Assembly: GCF_009711405.1 (NCBI RefSeq)
Contig: NZ_SMLW01000644.1
Coordinates: forward strand, 1-33,414
Length of the DNA: 33,414 nt
From: Fulvivirga kasyanovii
GTDB taxonomy: Bacteria > Bacteroidota > Bacteroidia > Cytophagales > Cyclobacteriaceae
Direction: 5' to 3'
Below are positions 1 to 8,032 of the stretch, piece after piece. How positions within the stretch are numbered: position 1 is the first letter of the stretch; each line of letters begins with the position of its first letter. A model generated the notes under the pieces. The model ran no database searches and was not told the origin of the DNA. It saw only the letters and a program-made list of their open reading frames with translations. A program made the translations under genes and the position numbers.

Positions 1-2298
1 AGCTTTCCTTATCAATCTCAGGTGGAATTAACAGGACTAAGTGAAGCTGTAACAGTTAAGTATGATGACAATGGTGTTCCTCATATTTTTGCGAACAATA
101 ACCATGACCTGTATATGGCGCAGGGTTACATTATAGCCCAGCACCGGTTATGGCAGATGGAATTCCAAACCCATGCAGCAGCAGGTAGGGTTTCTGAGAT
201 CATAGGTAAAAATGGGCTGGAGTTTGATAGGATGCAGCGAAGAAAGGGCATGCTTTTAGGGGCTGAGGCTACATACGATGCCATGCGTACTGATGAAGAG
301 GCAAACAAAGCCATAGAGGCTTATGCGGATGGAGTGAACCAATATATTCAATCGCTCACTTACAAAGACTTACCTATAGAATACAAGCTGCTGGGGTATG
401 GGCCGGAGGAATGGACTCCTCTAAAATCTGCCCTTATTCTTGAATACATGATCAATAACCTTACCGGCTATGATGATGACCTTGAAAACACAAATGCACT
501 AAACCTCCTGGGCAAGGAAACCTTTGACTTTCTTTTCCCTGAATATTTACCCGGTGTAGACCCGGTGATCCCCACAGATGTGAAAGCGCCATGGCCTTTT
601 GAGCCAGTTGCAACAGAGGCTCCGGCTATAACTTTGCCCTCTGATGATATTGAGACCACTCTTCCAAAACCAGACCCTGATAACGGAAGTAATAACTGGG
701 CAGTTTCCGGCAGCAAGACTGCCAGCGGTAATGCTATTCTGGCCAATGATACCCATCTGGGATTAAATTTACCTTCTCTCTGGATCATGTTGCAGCTTCA
801 TTCTCCTGATGTGAATGTTTACGGCTTCACTTTTACAGGGGCAGCAGGTATTACTATTGGGTTCAATGATTCAATCTCATGGGGGTTTACAAATGCCCCT
901 CGTGACCATAGGGACTGGTACAAGATCAAGCTCAAAGATGACAGCGAAAATGAATACTGGCATGACGGACAATGGAAGAATACTGAAAAAAGGGTGGAAA
1001 CAATTAATATACGAGGAGAAGAGCCTTTTTATGACACTATTACCTTTACACATCATGGCCCGATAGTGTATGATAAGAATTTTGGTGATGAGGATAGTAG
1101 AAAAAACTACGCCCTGCACTGGATCGGGCACCAACCCTCCAGGGTGCAAAAGGCTTTGCTTAAATTAAACCGGGGCAATAATTATGAAGATTATCTGGCT
1201 GCTATAGAATATTGGGATGCACCTCCTCAAAATATTGTCTTTGCTTCTGTGGATGGAGACATTGCTTTAAGGGTTCAAGGTCAATTTACAGCAAAATGGA
1301 AGGAACAGGGTAAATTCCTGATGGACGGCAGTGATTCTAAAAATGAGTGGCAGGCGCTGATCCCCAAGGCGCAGAACCCTTACCAATATAATCCGGAGCG
1401 AGGATTTGTAAGCTCCGCTAACCAGCACTCGGTGGACAGCTTGTATCCATACTGGGTGTATGATGCTTCTTATGAGTATTACAGAAACAGGATAATCAAT
1501 CAACTGCTTGCGTCCATGGACAGCATTACCGTAGAGGATATGATGGAAATGCAATCCAACAGCTACAGCTTACTTCCTCAGGAGGTACTTCCTTTAATGC
1601 TTGACTCTTTATCAATGGATGGTTTGAGCAACGAGCAAAAAGATGTTGTAGATGCACTAAAAAAGTGGGATTATAACTACCTGGTAGGTCTTAAAGCTCC
1701 CAGCTATTTTCAGGCCTGGTGGAACCAGTTGAATACTTCCATTTGGGACGAGTTCAACAGAACTGACCTTGCCCTTGATGCACCCAATGACTATACTACC
1801 ACCTATATCATCAAAAACTATCCACAATACAAATTCATTGATGTGGACTCCACTGACCAAAAGGAATCGTTGACTTACCTTATAAATACTTCTTTTAAGC
1901 AATCTTTGGCTAACCTGGAAGCCTGGAAGGAAGACAACCAGATGGATTATACCTGGGGCAATTATAAGGGGACATTCATACGACACCTTGCCGATTTAGG
2001 TGGCAGCCTTGCCGGTTTTAGCCGATACAATGTGCAAGTGAATGGTGTAGCGGACGCTATTAATTCCACCAAGCGCAATCATGGGCCGTCAGAAAGGTTT
2101 ATCGTGGAAATGAGTTCTCCGCCAAAAGCCTGGGGTATTTATCCCGGAGGACAATCCGGAAACCCGGGTAGCATCTGGTATGACAATATGATTGACGGCT
2201 GGCGTGATGGAGAGTACGTTCCGCTACTGTTCATGAGCGAAAAAGATGCTAATCAGGAGAAAATATTATTTGATCAAACTTTGAAACCCATAGAATAA
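1..2298 (+). CDS. Penicillin acylase family Ntn hydrolase, 5'-truncated by window edge
   Basis: The frame is open back to base 1 (SFPYQSQ precedes the GTG at base 22), so the signal peptide and first few tens of residues lie outside the window; 758 residues follow that GTG. The family makes a precursor that cuts itself before a catalytic serine. Here the expected G|SNNW site is present, with Ser at bases 688-690, preceded by a spacer of about 30 residues rich in Pro, Glu and Asp, and followed by the typical SGSKTASGNAILANDTHL stretch. N-terminal DDNGVPHIFA and the later RNHGPSERF, PGGQSGNPGS and W..G.Y.PL motifs also fit the family. Relatives hydrolyse beta-lactam side chains, acyl-homoserine lactones or other amides in the periplasm; the true substrate cannot be read here. 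The stop overlaps the next start by one base (TAATG), so the two are probably translationally coupled. Confidence 0.93.
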   Translation, partial: SFPYQSQVELTGLSEAVTVKYDDNGVPHIFANNNHDLYMAQGYIIAQHRLWQMEFQTHAAAGRVSEIIGKNGLEFDRMQRRKGMLLGAEATYDAMRTDEEANKAIEAYADGVNQYIQSLTYKDLPIEYKLLGYGPEEWTPLKSALILEYMINNLTGYDDDLENTNALNLLGKETFDFLFPEYLPGVDPVIPTDVKAPWPFEPVATEAPAITLPSDDIETTLPKPDPDNGSNNWAVSGSKTASGNAILANDTHLGLNLPSLWIMLQLHSPDVNVYGFTFTGAAGITIGFNDSISWGFTNAPRDHRDWYKIKLKDDSENEYWHDGQWKNTEKRVETINIRGEEPFYDTITFTHHGPIVYDKNFGDEDSRKNYALHWIGHQPSRVQKALLKLNRGNNYEDYLAAIEYWDAPPQNIVFASVDGDIALRVQGQFTAKWKEQGKFLMDGSDSKNEWQALIPKAQNPYQYNPERGFVSSANQHSVDSLYPYWVYDASYEYYRNRIINQLLASMDSITVEDMMEMQSNSYSLLPQEVLPLMLDSLSMDGLSNEQKDVVDALKKWDYNYLVGLKAPSYFQAWWNQLNTSIWDEFNRTDLALDAPNDYTTTYIIKNYPQYKFIDVDSTDQKESLTYLINTSFKQSLANLEAWKEDNQMDYTWGNYKGTFIRHLADLGGSLAGFSRYNVQVNGVADAINSTKRNHGPSERFIVEMSSPPKAWGIYPGGQSGNPGSIWYDNMIDGWRDGEYVPLLFMSEKDANQEKILFDQTLKPIE

Positions 2299-2669
2299 TG
2301 AAATTCATCATTCAAGCTATATTAATTGGAGTATTATGCTACGCAACCGGTCAATACCTGCCTTTCTGGTCTTTGGCAGCAGTAGCTTTTGTAATAGCAG
2401 CTCTTTTTAGATTGAGCCCTTTACCTTCATTTATGTCGGGCTTTTTGGCTGTTTTTGCTTTGTGGTCTTTTTTAGCCTACAATATAGATCAGGAAACCTC
2501 CTCTCTATTAACCAATCGCGTTGCCCAGGTTTTTATGGGCATCCCTAATATTGCGCTTATCTTGATAACGGGTTTTATCGGAGGACTTACAGGGGGATTT
2601 GGTGCAGCCTCCGGCACATTGTTCATTGGCCTTACGCGGAAAAAGCGGGTACAAAAGTATTATTCATGA
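2298..2669 (+). CDS. Small inner-membrane protein, four predicted helices
   Basis: A protein of 123 residues that is hydrophobic almost throughout. Segments near 3-18, 22-40, 44-62 and 82-110 look like membrane helices, and the tail ends in basic residues (RKKRVQKYYS), suggesting a cytoplasmic C terminus. The Gly-rich GFIGGLTGGFGAASGTLF segment is the most distinctive part. I do not recognise the family. The start shares a base with the acylase stop, so expression is tied to the acylase; a role in envelope homeostasis beside it is a guess only. Confidence 0.8.
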   Translation: MKFIIQAILIGVLCYATGQYLPFWSLAAVAFVIAALFRLSPLPSFMSGFLAVFALWSFLAYNIDQETSSLLTNRVAQVFMGIPNIALILITGFIGGLTGGFGAASGTLFIGLTRKKRVQKYYS

Positions 2670-2700
2670 TAGTGTGGCAACCTTTCGGGAAGCTGCTGTT

Positions 2701-3699
2701 TTAGAAATTACAATAAAGCTTTTCCCAATCTTTAACCCAGCCGATCCATTTTTTAAGATGGGCGGCACCAAAGTAGGTATTCGAGAAATCATCAAAGTTT
2801 TCGTACTGAAAAGCAAGGTAGAAATTCCAAAACATAATACCCAGATAAGGGATAGCTTCCAGCTCTTCTTCGGATATATTTCTTAATTCCCTGTAACCGG
2901 AAACTGCGGTTTGAAATGCGGCATCTGCATCCTCCTTTTTCATGCCTTTAATCACGGTATGGAAAAAATAATGCACCTGAAAGGTCATTAGGTCGTTGAC
3001 GAGGTAACCTTTGCCACAAAAATCGTAATCAAAAACTGTCAGGTTATCATGTTCATCAAAGTGAAAGTTTTTGGGCAGGTAATCATAATGGCAATACCCA
3101 TAGCCAAACGATGCCGCATTGAAGCTTTCCAACTTTCGAATCACCCGCTCTGAAATATCCACCAGATAATCATACCCCTCTGTAAAATCTTCAAAAGCCG
3201 GTTTAAATACTTTCAATGGGCGGTGTATAGTAGATTCTATGGTATAGCTGTTCCTGTCATAACTCAGGTCCAGATCAGATGTTATATTATGGTTAAAACC
3301 CATTTCCCTGCCGATGATCCTGAGTTGTTCATCTGTAAAATCGTAATATACCTTACCCGGAGCGAAAGAAAACAATACTCCATAACGCATACCTTCTGCT
3401 GCCACAAACTCCTGGATTTGCTGGCCGTGCAAATCTTTTAACGGGTAGGACACTTTGGCTCCGTTGCCCTTCAGAATATTAAGCAGTTCAACTTCTGCCT
3501 TTATTTCATCGAGAGACCTGTGCATCTCCCTGTAAACTTTAAGGATAAATTTTTCCTGCCGGCTCTTTATAAGATATGTATCACTGACTCCCCTTAACAG
3601 GTATTTGCAGGAAGTTTGCCCCAACCCATAATGCTCACTTACAAATCCGTTTAGCGCAGAAGGTGATAAAGTGGAATACTGGGTTGGGAAAATTTTCAT
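2701..3699 (-). CDS. APH/choline-kinase-fold phosphotransferase
   Basis: 332 residues with the layout of the aminoglycoside phosphotransferase (APH) superfamily. An N-lobe lysine sits in FILKVYRE (about residue 54). The catalytic loop HYDYLPKNF (204-212) supplies Asp206 and Asn211, and the metal-binding FDYDF segment (223-227) follows. The family moves ATP phosphate onto a small-molecule hydroxyl (aminoglycosides, choline, homoserine) or a protein. The full-length chain, without an antibiotic-resistance context, suggests housekeeping metabolism similar to SrkA/homoserine-kinase-type proteins rather than drug resistance; the substrate is unknown. It lies 27 bases downstream of the DUF4920-like lipoprotein gene on the same strand and may be co-transcribed. 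It converges on the small membrane gene with a 31-base gap. Confidence 0.88.
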   Translation of the reverse strand: MKIFPTQYSTLSPSALNGFVSEHYGLGQTSCKYLLRGVSDTYLIKSRQEKFILKVYREMHRSLDEIKAEVELLNILKGNGAKVSYPLKDLHGQQIQEFVAAEGMRYGVLFSFAPGKVYYDFTDEQLRIIGREMGFNHNITSDLDLSYDRNSYTIESTIHRPLKVFKPAFEDFTEGYDYLVDISERVIRKLESFNAASFGYGYCHYDYLPKNFHFDEHDNLTVFDYDFCGKGYLVNDLMTFQVHYFFHTVIKGMKKEDADAAFQTAVSGYRELRNISEEELEAIPYLGIMFWNFYLAFQYENFDDFSNTYFGAAHLKKWIGWVKDWEKLYCNF

Positions 3700-3726
3700 A
3701 GGTTCAAAAGAGTATTTGTACAGGAC

Positions 3727-4257
3727 TTATTCAGTGTCTTTAATAATTACTCCTGTAGCTACAAAAGTAATTTCATCTTTAGGCTCTGTAATGGCTGCAA
3801 TTTCCTCTTCCGACTTTCCAGCATCTTTGGCAAAGTGCTTTAATGTTTCCACATCAGTGGTTACTTTCTTTGCAATACCTTCCATTACCACAGCCTTTCC
3901 TTCTGCTCCTTCTTTAGGCACGAAAAAGCCATAGTCCTTAAAGGTCACCCTCATTTCTTCTTCACCGGGTACTTCTACTTTCATCCAGCAGCCTTTCATT
4001 TTACAGGTGGCAAGTATTTCACTCGAAACTTTGACCTGTAATGAATCTACACCTTCCATTTTGGCCAATAGTTCTTCTGCTGATATGGCACCTTCCTCAG
4101 TGATTTCTTCACCATAACTTCCTGTAACGGCTGGCTCTTCAGTAACAGTGTTTACTACTTCTTCTTGCGTCTTTTCTTCAGCGCTCTGTTCATTTTGATT
4201 TCCTCCACAGGCTGCCATTATGAGGCAAACTGAAGCTATACTTAATACTTTTTTCAT
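3727..4257 (-). CDS. DUF4920-like lipoprotein
   Basis: 176 residues starting with a lipoprotein signal (MKKVLSIASVCLIMAAC; lipid-modified Cys17) and a Glu/Gln-rich linker to about residue 60. The rest is a compact beta-rich domain with CKMKGCWMKVE, FKDYGFFVPKEG and EGIAKK segments, as in DUF4920 proteins of Bacteroidota. The paired cysteines in C-x4-C-W-M may bind a metal or form a disulfide. The mature protein should sit in the periplasm or outer membrane; no reaction is established. The upstream -7/-33 elements at 4292-4321 suggest its own promoter. Confidence 0.85.
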   Translation of the reverse strand: MKKVLSIASVCLIMAACGGNQNEQSAEEKTQEEVVNTVTEEPAVTGSYGEEITEEGAISAEELLAKMEGVDSLQVKVSSEILATCKMKGCWMKVEVPGEEEMRVTFKDYGFFVPKEGAEGKAVVMEGIAKKVTTDVETLKHFAKDAGKSEEEIAAITEPKDEITFVATGVIIKDTE

Positions 4258-4291
4258 TTTTTAATGTTCTTTAAATGTTCTTGGTTGTCCT

Positions 4292-4321
4292 CAAAAATAG
4301 AATAAAATAAGAATAAATGAA
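4292..4321 (-). promoter_or_regulatory. Bacteroidota-type promoter for the DUF4920-like gene
   Basis: On the minus strand TTC, then 19 bases, then TATTTTTG, which fits the -7 consensus TAnnTTTG exactly and the -33 TTG with one change. The start codon is about 35 bases further down at 4257. Confidence 0.55.
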
Positions 4322-4367
4322 CTCCTGACGAACTGCTGGGCATGAATTTTGGTTTTGATCATTGATT

Positions 4368-4934
4368 ATGATCAAAGCGATATTTTCTACTATTCTGATT
4401 TCAGCGTTTTATTATGCTCAGGCTCAGCCTCATGGAGAAAATCATGATGCACGATTAGGTTATATTGAGTGGACAGCTCATTATAATTTAGGTTGGAATG
4501 ATTTCCAGGGAAAACCCGGCCTTGAAGCCATTGGAGATGCTGGTACGGCTGTTGCTATTAAAGCAAATCCATATATGGTGAAAAATAAAATCTCTTACCA
4601 TGTACGCGCACTGTTTATCAAAACAAAATCCTGGTATCGTGACCAGTCTCCTGCTCTGCTTGCGCATGAACAATTACATTTTGACATCGCAGAATTGTAT
4701 GCCAGAAAAGCCCGGAAGAAGATCAGGGAACTGTCATTGGCAGGAATAAAAGACCTCAAGGTCTATAACCGGGAAATACAAAAAATCCTTAATGAGAGCA
4801 ATGCTACTGATCAAAGGTATGATACTGAAACACTCCATGGGGCAATGGTTAAAAAGCAAAAAGAATGGACGGATTGGGTAAAGGCCGAACTACAGTCGCT
4901 GCAGCAATTTAAAGGTCAGCACATCGACATATAA
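4368..4934 (+). CDS. Secreted DUF922-like zinc protease-fold protein
   Basis: 188 residues from the ATG at 4368; an in-frame TTG two codons upstream is a less likely start. A signal peptide (MIKAIFSTILISAFYYAQA, cut before Gln20) directs it across the inner membrane. The mature part contains WNDFQGKP near residue 43 and the zinc-site motif HEQLHFDIAE with His100, Glu101 and His104, followed by a basic helical region. This arrangement fits DUF922, a family annotated as Zn-dependent proteases, though activity is rarely proven. It is divergent from the lipoprotein gene across 110 bases. Confidence 0.82.
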   Translation: MIKAIFSTILISAFYYAQAQPHGENHDARLGYIEWTAHYNLGWNDFQGKPGLEAIGDAGTAVAIKANPYMVKNKISYHVRALFIKTKSWYRDQSPALLAHEQLHFDIAELYARKARKKIRELSLAGIKDLKVYNREIQKILNESNATDQRYDTETLHGAMVKKQKEWTDWVKAELQSLQQFKGQHIDI

Positions 4935-4958
4935 ATCGGCCTTCTTACTATCTACTCA

Positions 4959-6380
4959 TCAGTCCCTTCCCAGACTTGTCGCGGTTTCCTGGATAATATC
5001 CCATGAGTCCATTACATCCTCCTCTGTAACATGGGTTTGGCCTGCCACCAGCCTCAGTACCATATTGTCCCCTATTTTAGTATGTGTAAGGTACATTTTA
5101 CCAGATGCATTGAGTGCATCCATCAATTGTTTATTGAGGTGGTTCAGTGATTCAACCTCCTCCTCCCCATCCGGTTTGTAACGGAAGCATACAAGGTTTA
5201 ATGAAGTGGTAAATTCTTCAAAATCTTTATGTTCCGTGATTTTTTCTGAAAGCTTTTCGGCTATACTGATATGGTTCCTCAGGATTGTCTTCATTTCTTC
5301 TACACCATAGCTTCTGAGCACGAACCATAACTTCAAACTTCGGAATCGTCTGCCTAGCTGAATTCCCCAATCTCTATAATCTTTAACGACACCAGTGGTG
5401 TTGGTTTTTAGATATTCAGGAAGGATGCTAAAGGTTTTCACCAAAGCCTGCTCGTCTTTAACAAAGTAAGCTGAACAATCAAAATTGGTCATGAGCCATT
5501 TGTGAGGGTTAAACACAAAACTATCGGCATCCTCAATACCTTCAATCATCCAGCGGTATTCTTCAAGTATCAGGGCTGAGCCTGCATACGCTGCGTCTAC
5601 ATGAAGCCATACGCCATGATCACTGCAAACTTTTGCCATAGCCGCGAGTGGATCTATGGCTACCGTACCTGTACTGCCAATAGCCGCAACCACCGCCAGA
5701 GGTTGATAGCCCTTTTTAATATCCTCCTCAATGGCCTGTTTCAATAACTCAGGTTTTAACGCCATTTTCTCGTCTACACCAATTTTGACAAGGTTGTGCT
5801 TGCCAAGCCCCATGATTTTAACTGCCTTTTCAACAGAAGAGTGTGTTTCTTCTGAACAGTAAACACGCATAGGCCTGTTATTGAAAAGGCCATTGCTGTT
5901 CGGTTCATAATCATTTAGTTTTTCCCTGGCAGTGATCAAAGCACAAAGTGTGGCTGTAGAAGCAGTGTCCTGGATCACTCCAGTAAAAATAGCTGGTAGT
6001 CCCAACATATCCCTTAGCCAGATCATCACCTTTTCCTCCAGTTCGGCAGCGGCCGGTGAGGTATCCCAGATCATGCATTGTGATCCCAGCGCTGAAGCCA
6101 ACATATCTCCTAATAATGACGGGAAACTGGCATTAGCCGGAAAATAAGCATAAAAATTCGGACTCTGCCAATGGGTAATACCTGGTATAATGATCTCCTT
6201 AAAGTCCTGAAAGATTCGTTCCATGGGTTCTCCATGCTCAGGTGCCTTATTAGCTATTTGCCCAAAGATCTCTCCGGGCTTCACCTGCGATTTTACAGGG
6301 TAGTCCCGAATGTTTTCATAGTACGATGCTATCCAGTCAACCATAGCATGGCCCTGCTTTTTAAACTCTTCTATATTCAT
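4959..6380 (-). CDS. PLP-dependent aromatic L-amino acid decarboxylase (group II)
   Basis: 473 residues, the normal size for the DOPA/tryptophan/tyrosine decarboxylase group. The N terminus (MNIEEFKKQGHAMVDWIASY) and the GITHWQSPNFYAYFPAN segment are characteristic. PLP contacts are visible: His180 in EETHSSVEKA, Asp262 in HVDAAYAG, and the Schiff-base Lys294 in NPHKW. It would release CO2 from an aromatic L-amino acid to form an amine in the cytoplasm. Substrate choice cannot be read from these motifs. There is no signal peptide. It follows the M28 peptidase gene by about 70 bases on the same strand and may share its transcript, linking extracellular peptide breakdown with amine formation (inference). 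Confidence 0.93.
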   Translation of the reverse strand: MNIEEFKKQGHAMVDWIASYYENIRDYPVKSQVKPGEIFGQIANKAPEHGEPMERIFQDFKEIIIPGITHWQSPNFYAYFPANASFPSLLGDMLASALGSQCMIWDTSPAAAELEEKVMIWLRDMLGLPAIFTGVIQDTASTATLCALITAREKLNDYEPNSNGLFNNRPMRVYCSEETHSSVEKAVKIMGLGKHNLVKIGVDEKMALKPELLKQAIEEDIKKGYQPLAVVAAIGSTGTVAIDPLAAMAKVCSDHGVWLHVDAAYAGSALILEEYRWMIEGIEDADSFVFNPHKWLMTNFDCSAYFVKDEQALVKTFSILPEYLKTNTTGVVKDYRDWGIQLGRRFRSLKLWFVLRSYGVEEMKTILRNHISIAEKLSEKITEHKDFEEFTTSLNLVCFRYKPDGEEEVESLNHLNKQLMDALNASGKMYLTHTKIGDNMVLRLVAGQTHVTEEDVMDSWDIIQETATSLGRD

Positions 6381-6449
6381 ACAGTTTACTTGTTAATTAT
6401 TCACTGTTCAAAATCACCGTTTATCGATTACCTATCTACTGATCACCGT

Positions 6450-7934
6450 TTACCTGTCCCCATACAACTCCTGCCCTGCTTCATAATACTTATCTCCTTC
6501 CACCCACACCGGGGTTTCTTCATCGTTGGCTATTTTTCTACAGGAAAGCACGTATGCTCTAAAGAATTTGAGCAGGTAATCGTAGTTCAGCGTTTCCGGG
6601 TTATCGGTTACCTGATGGTAGTATTTAAACAGCTCTTTATCAAAAGCTGTGAAACCAAGGCTAAAAGTTGGTGCAGGAATTCCTTTGGTCGCAAAGTGGA
6701 CATTGTCGGAACGATCAAAAAGATTTTGCTCTGGGGCTGGATCATCTATAGCGGTAAGGCCTATAGCGCTGCACGCCTCTTTGATGTTTTGGGAAGCTGT
6801 AGTCCGCTCAAGGCCTACTATAGTGGCTTTGGTGGTATCATTATATGAGGCATTGTCACTGTTGAAGCAATAAACTGCTTGCTTTAAAGGCACTAACGGA
6901 TTTTCCACATACCATTTACTTCCCAAAAGACCTTTCTCTTCTGCTGTAAACAATATGAACAGAGCAGATCTCTTGGTTGGGTATTTCGCTATGTTTTCCG
7001 CAGCACTTAACACGGTAACTGTTCCTACGGCATTGTCTCGTGCCCCATTGAATATTGAATCCAATTCTGCATTGGGCTTGCCAACACCTACATGGTCATA
7101 GTGTGCTGAGTAAATAATATATTCATTCTTAAGCTTGGGATCAGTGCCTTCCACTATTCCAACTACATTACGGGAGGTTAGTCTGTTATTGTCGATCCCA
7201 CTGATCACTAACCCTGTTGATACTTCGGCCCCTTTCTCCAGCTCGTCTAAGAGATTGTGATTAGAATTTACCCAAAGGTGTACTGGCCCTCCTACAGGTT
7301 CATTCTTATCCCTCAGGGTCATTTTATCATGACTGAGGTATCCCTTAACTGAACCCCAGTATTGTGCGTTGTAATCGTGAACTTCTATGAGTGCTATGGC
7401 CCCGGCAGCCTGGGCAAACCCTCTTTTTTGTAAAGAAAGCTTAAAGAGGCTTCCCTGATCTGTCTGATCCGGTGCCCCGGCTTTGACCAGTATGATTTTC
7501 CCTTTGACATCGGCACCTTCGTAGTCATCAGACATACCATAGTTAAGGTATACAGCCTGGGTTACCTTTTCGATATTTTCCGCATTGAATATTGCTACCT
7601 GCTGACCGGAAAAGTCCTTCTCCGAAATAGTAACTTTTATTTTGTTGGGCAAAGAGGCCTGCTTTAAAAGCACCTGTTGAAAATAGCCATTATCCGCCCC
7701 TGGAACCGGCTTAACGCCATATCTTTTAAACTCAGCCGCAATATAATCTGCAGCCTTTTCTATTCCCGGTGTACCTACTTCCCTGCCCCGCAACTCGTCA
7801 GAGGCCAGGTAAAAAATGTGGGACTTAATTTCTTCTTTTTCAACAGTGGCTTTTACCTTTTCAAGGTCGGAGGATTGTGCCATAGATAAATGGCATATGA
7901 ATAAAGCCGATAGGATCAAAATGGTTTTTCTCAT
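6450..7934 (-). CDS. Secreted M28-family zinc aminopeptidase with inserted PA-like domain
   Basis: 494 residues from the ATG at 7934, chosen because it begins a good signal peptide (MRKTILILSALFICHLSMAQ); an in-frame start 45 bases upstream would bury it. Residues about 35-60 carry SDELRGREVGTPG, typical of M28 N termini. A PA-like insert spans roughly 120-220. The catalytic part shows the zinc ligands and bases in order: SAHYDH, GARDNAVG, FTAEEKGLLGS, NSDNASY and KYYHQVTD. The family removes N-terminal amino acids from peptides outside the inner membrane. The 5' region contains one side of a long inverted repeat shared with the end of the MFS gene (see 7960-8003). Confidence 0.92.
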   Translation of the reverse strand: MRKTILILSALFICHLSMAQSSDLEKVKATVEKEEIKSHIFYLASDELRGREVGTPGIEKAADYIAAEFKRYGVKPVPGADNGYFQQVLLKQASLPNKIKVTISEKDFSGQQVAIFNAENIEKVTQAVYLNYGMSDDYEGADVKGKIILVKAGAPDQTDQGSLFKLSLQKRGFAQAAGAIALIEVHDYNAQYWGSVKGYLSHDKMTLRDKNEPVGGPVHLWVNSNHNLLDELEKGAEVSTGLVISGIDNNRLTSRNVVGIVEGTDPKLKNEYIIYSAHYDHVGVGKPNAELDSIFNGARDNAVGTVTVLSAAENIAKYPTKRSALFILFTAEEKGLLGSKWYVENPLVPLKQAVYCFNSDNASYNDTTKATIVGLERTTASQNIKEACSAIGLTAIDDPAPEQNLFDRSDNVHFATKGIPAPTFSLGFTAFDKELFKYYHQVTDNPETLNYDYLLKFFRAYVLSCRKIANDEETPVWVEGDKYYEAGQELYGDR

Positions 7935-7959
7935 GCTGGTTGTTTTAGGTGTGTTTAAA

Positions 7960-8003
7960 GTTAGGAGAAAACTTGTCATTTTATAAACAAGATTTCTCCT
8001 AAC
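7960..8003 (-). terminator. 17-bp hairpin between MFS and M28 genes
   Basis: GTTAGGAGAAAACTTGT at 7960-7976 pairs with ACAAGATTTCTCCTAAC at 7987-8003 with one mismatch, loop 10. It starts 30 bases after the MFS stop, so it may end or protect the PUL transcript. There is no long U run, so a stability element is equally possible. An outer pair, ATGCTGGTT at 7933-7941 and AACCAGCAT at 8011-8019, surrounds it and includes the M28 start codon. Confidence 0.5.
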
Positions 8004-8032
8004 GGTTAATAACCAGCATCAGCGCAGGCAAA

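Noticed and set aside
2701-3699. Aminoglycoside resistance gene
   Set aside because: Only the general APH fold motifs are seen and there is no mobile or resistance context, so a resistance role is not supported.
6413-6452. Direct repeat ATCACCGTTTA at 6413-6423 and 6442-6452
   Set aside because: Only two 11-base copies, one overlapping the M28 stop codon; probably chance duplication with no further units.
6171-6848. Open frame of 225 codons on the plus strand opposite the decarboxylase and M28 genes
   Set aside because: It spans the ends of two well-supported genes in antisense, has low-complexity hydrophobic content and no recognisable motif.
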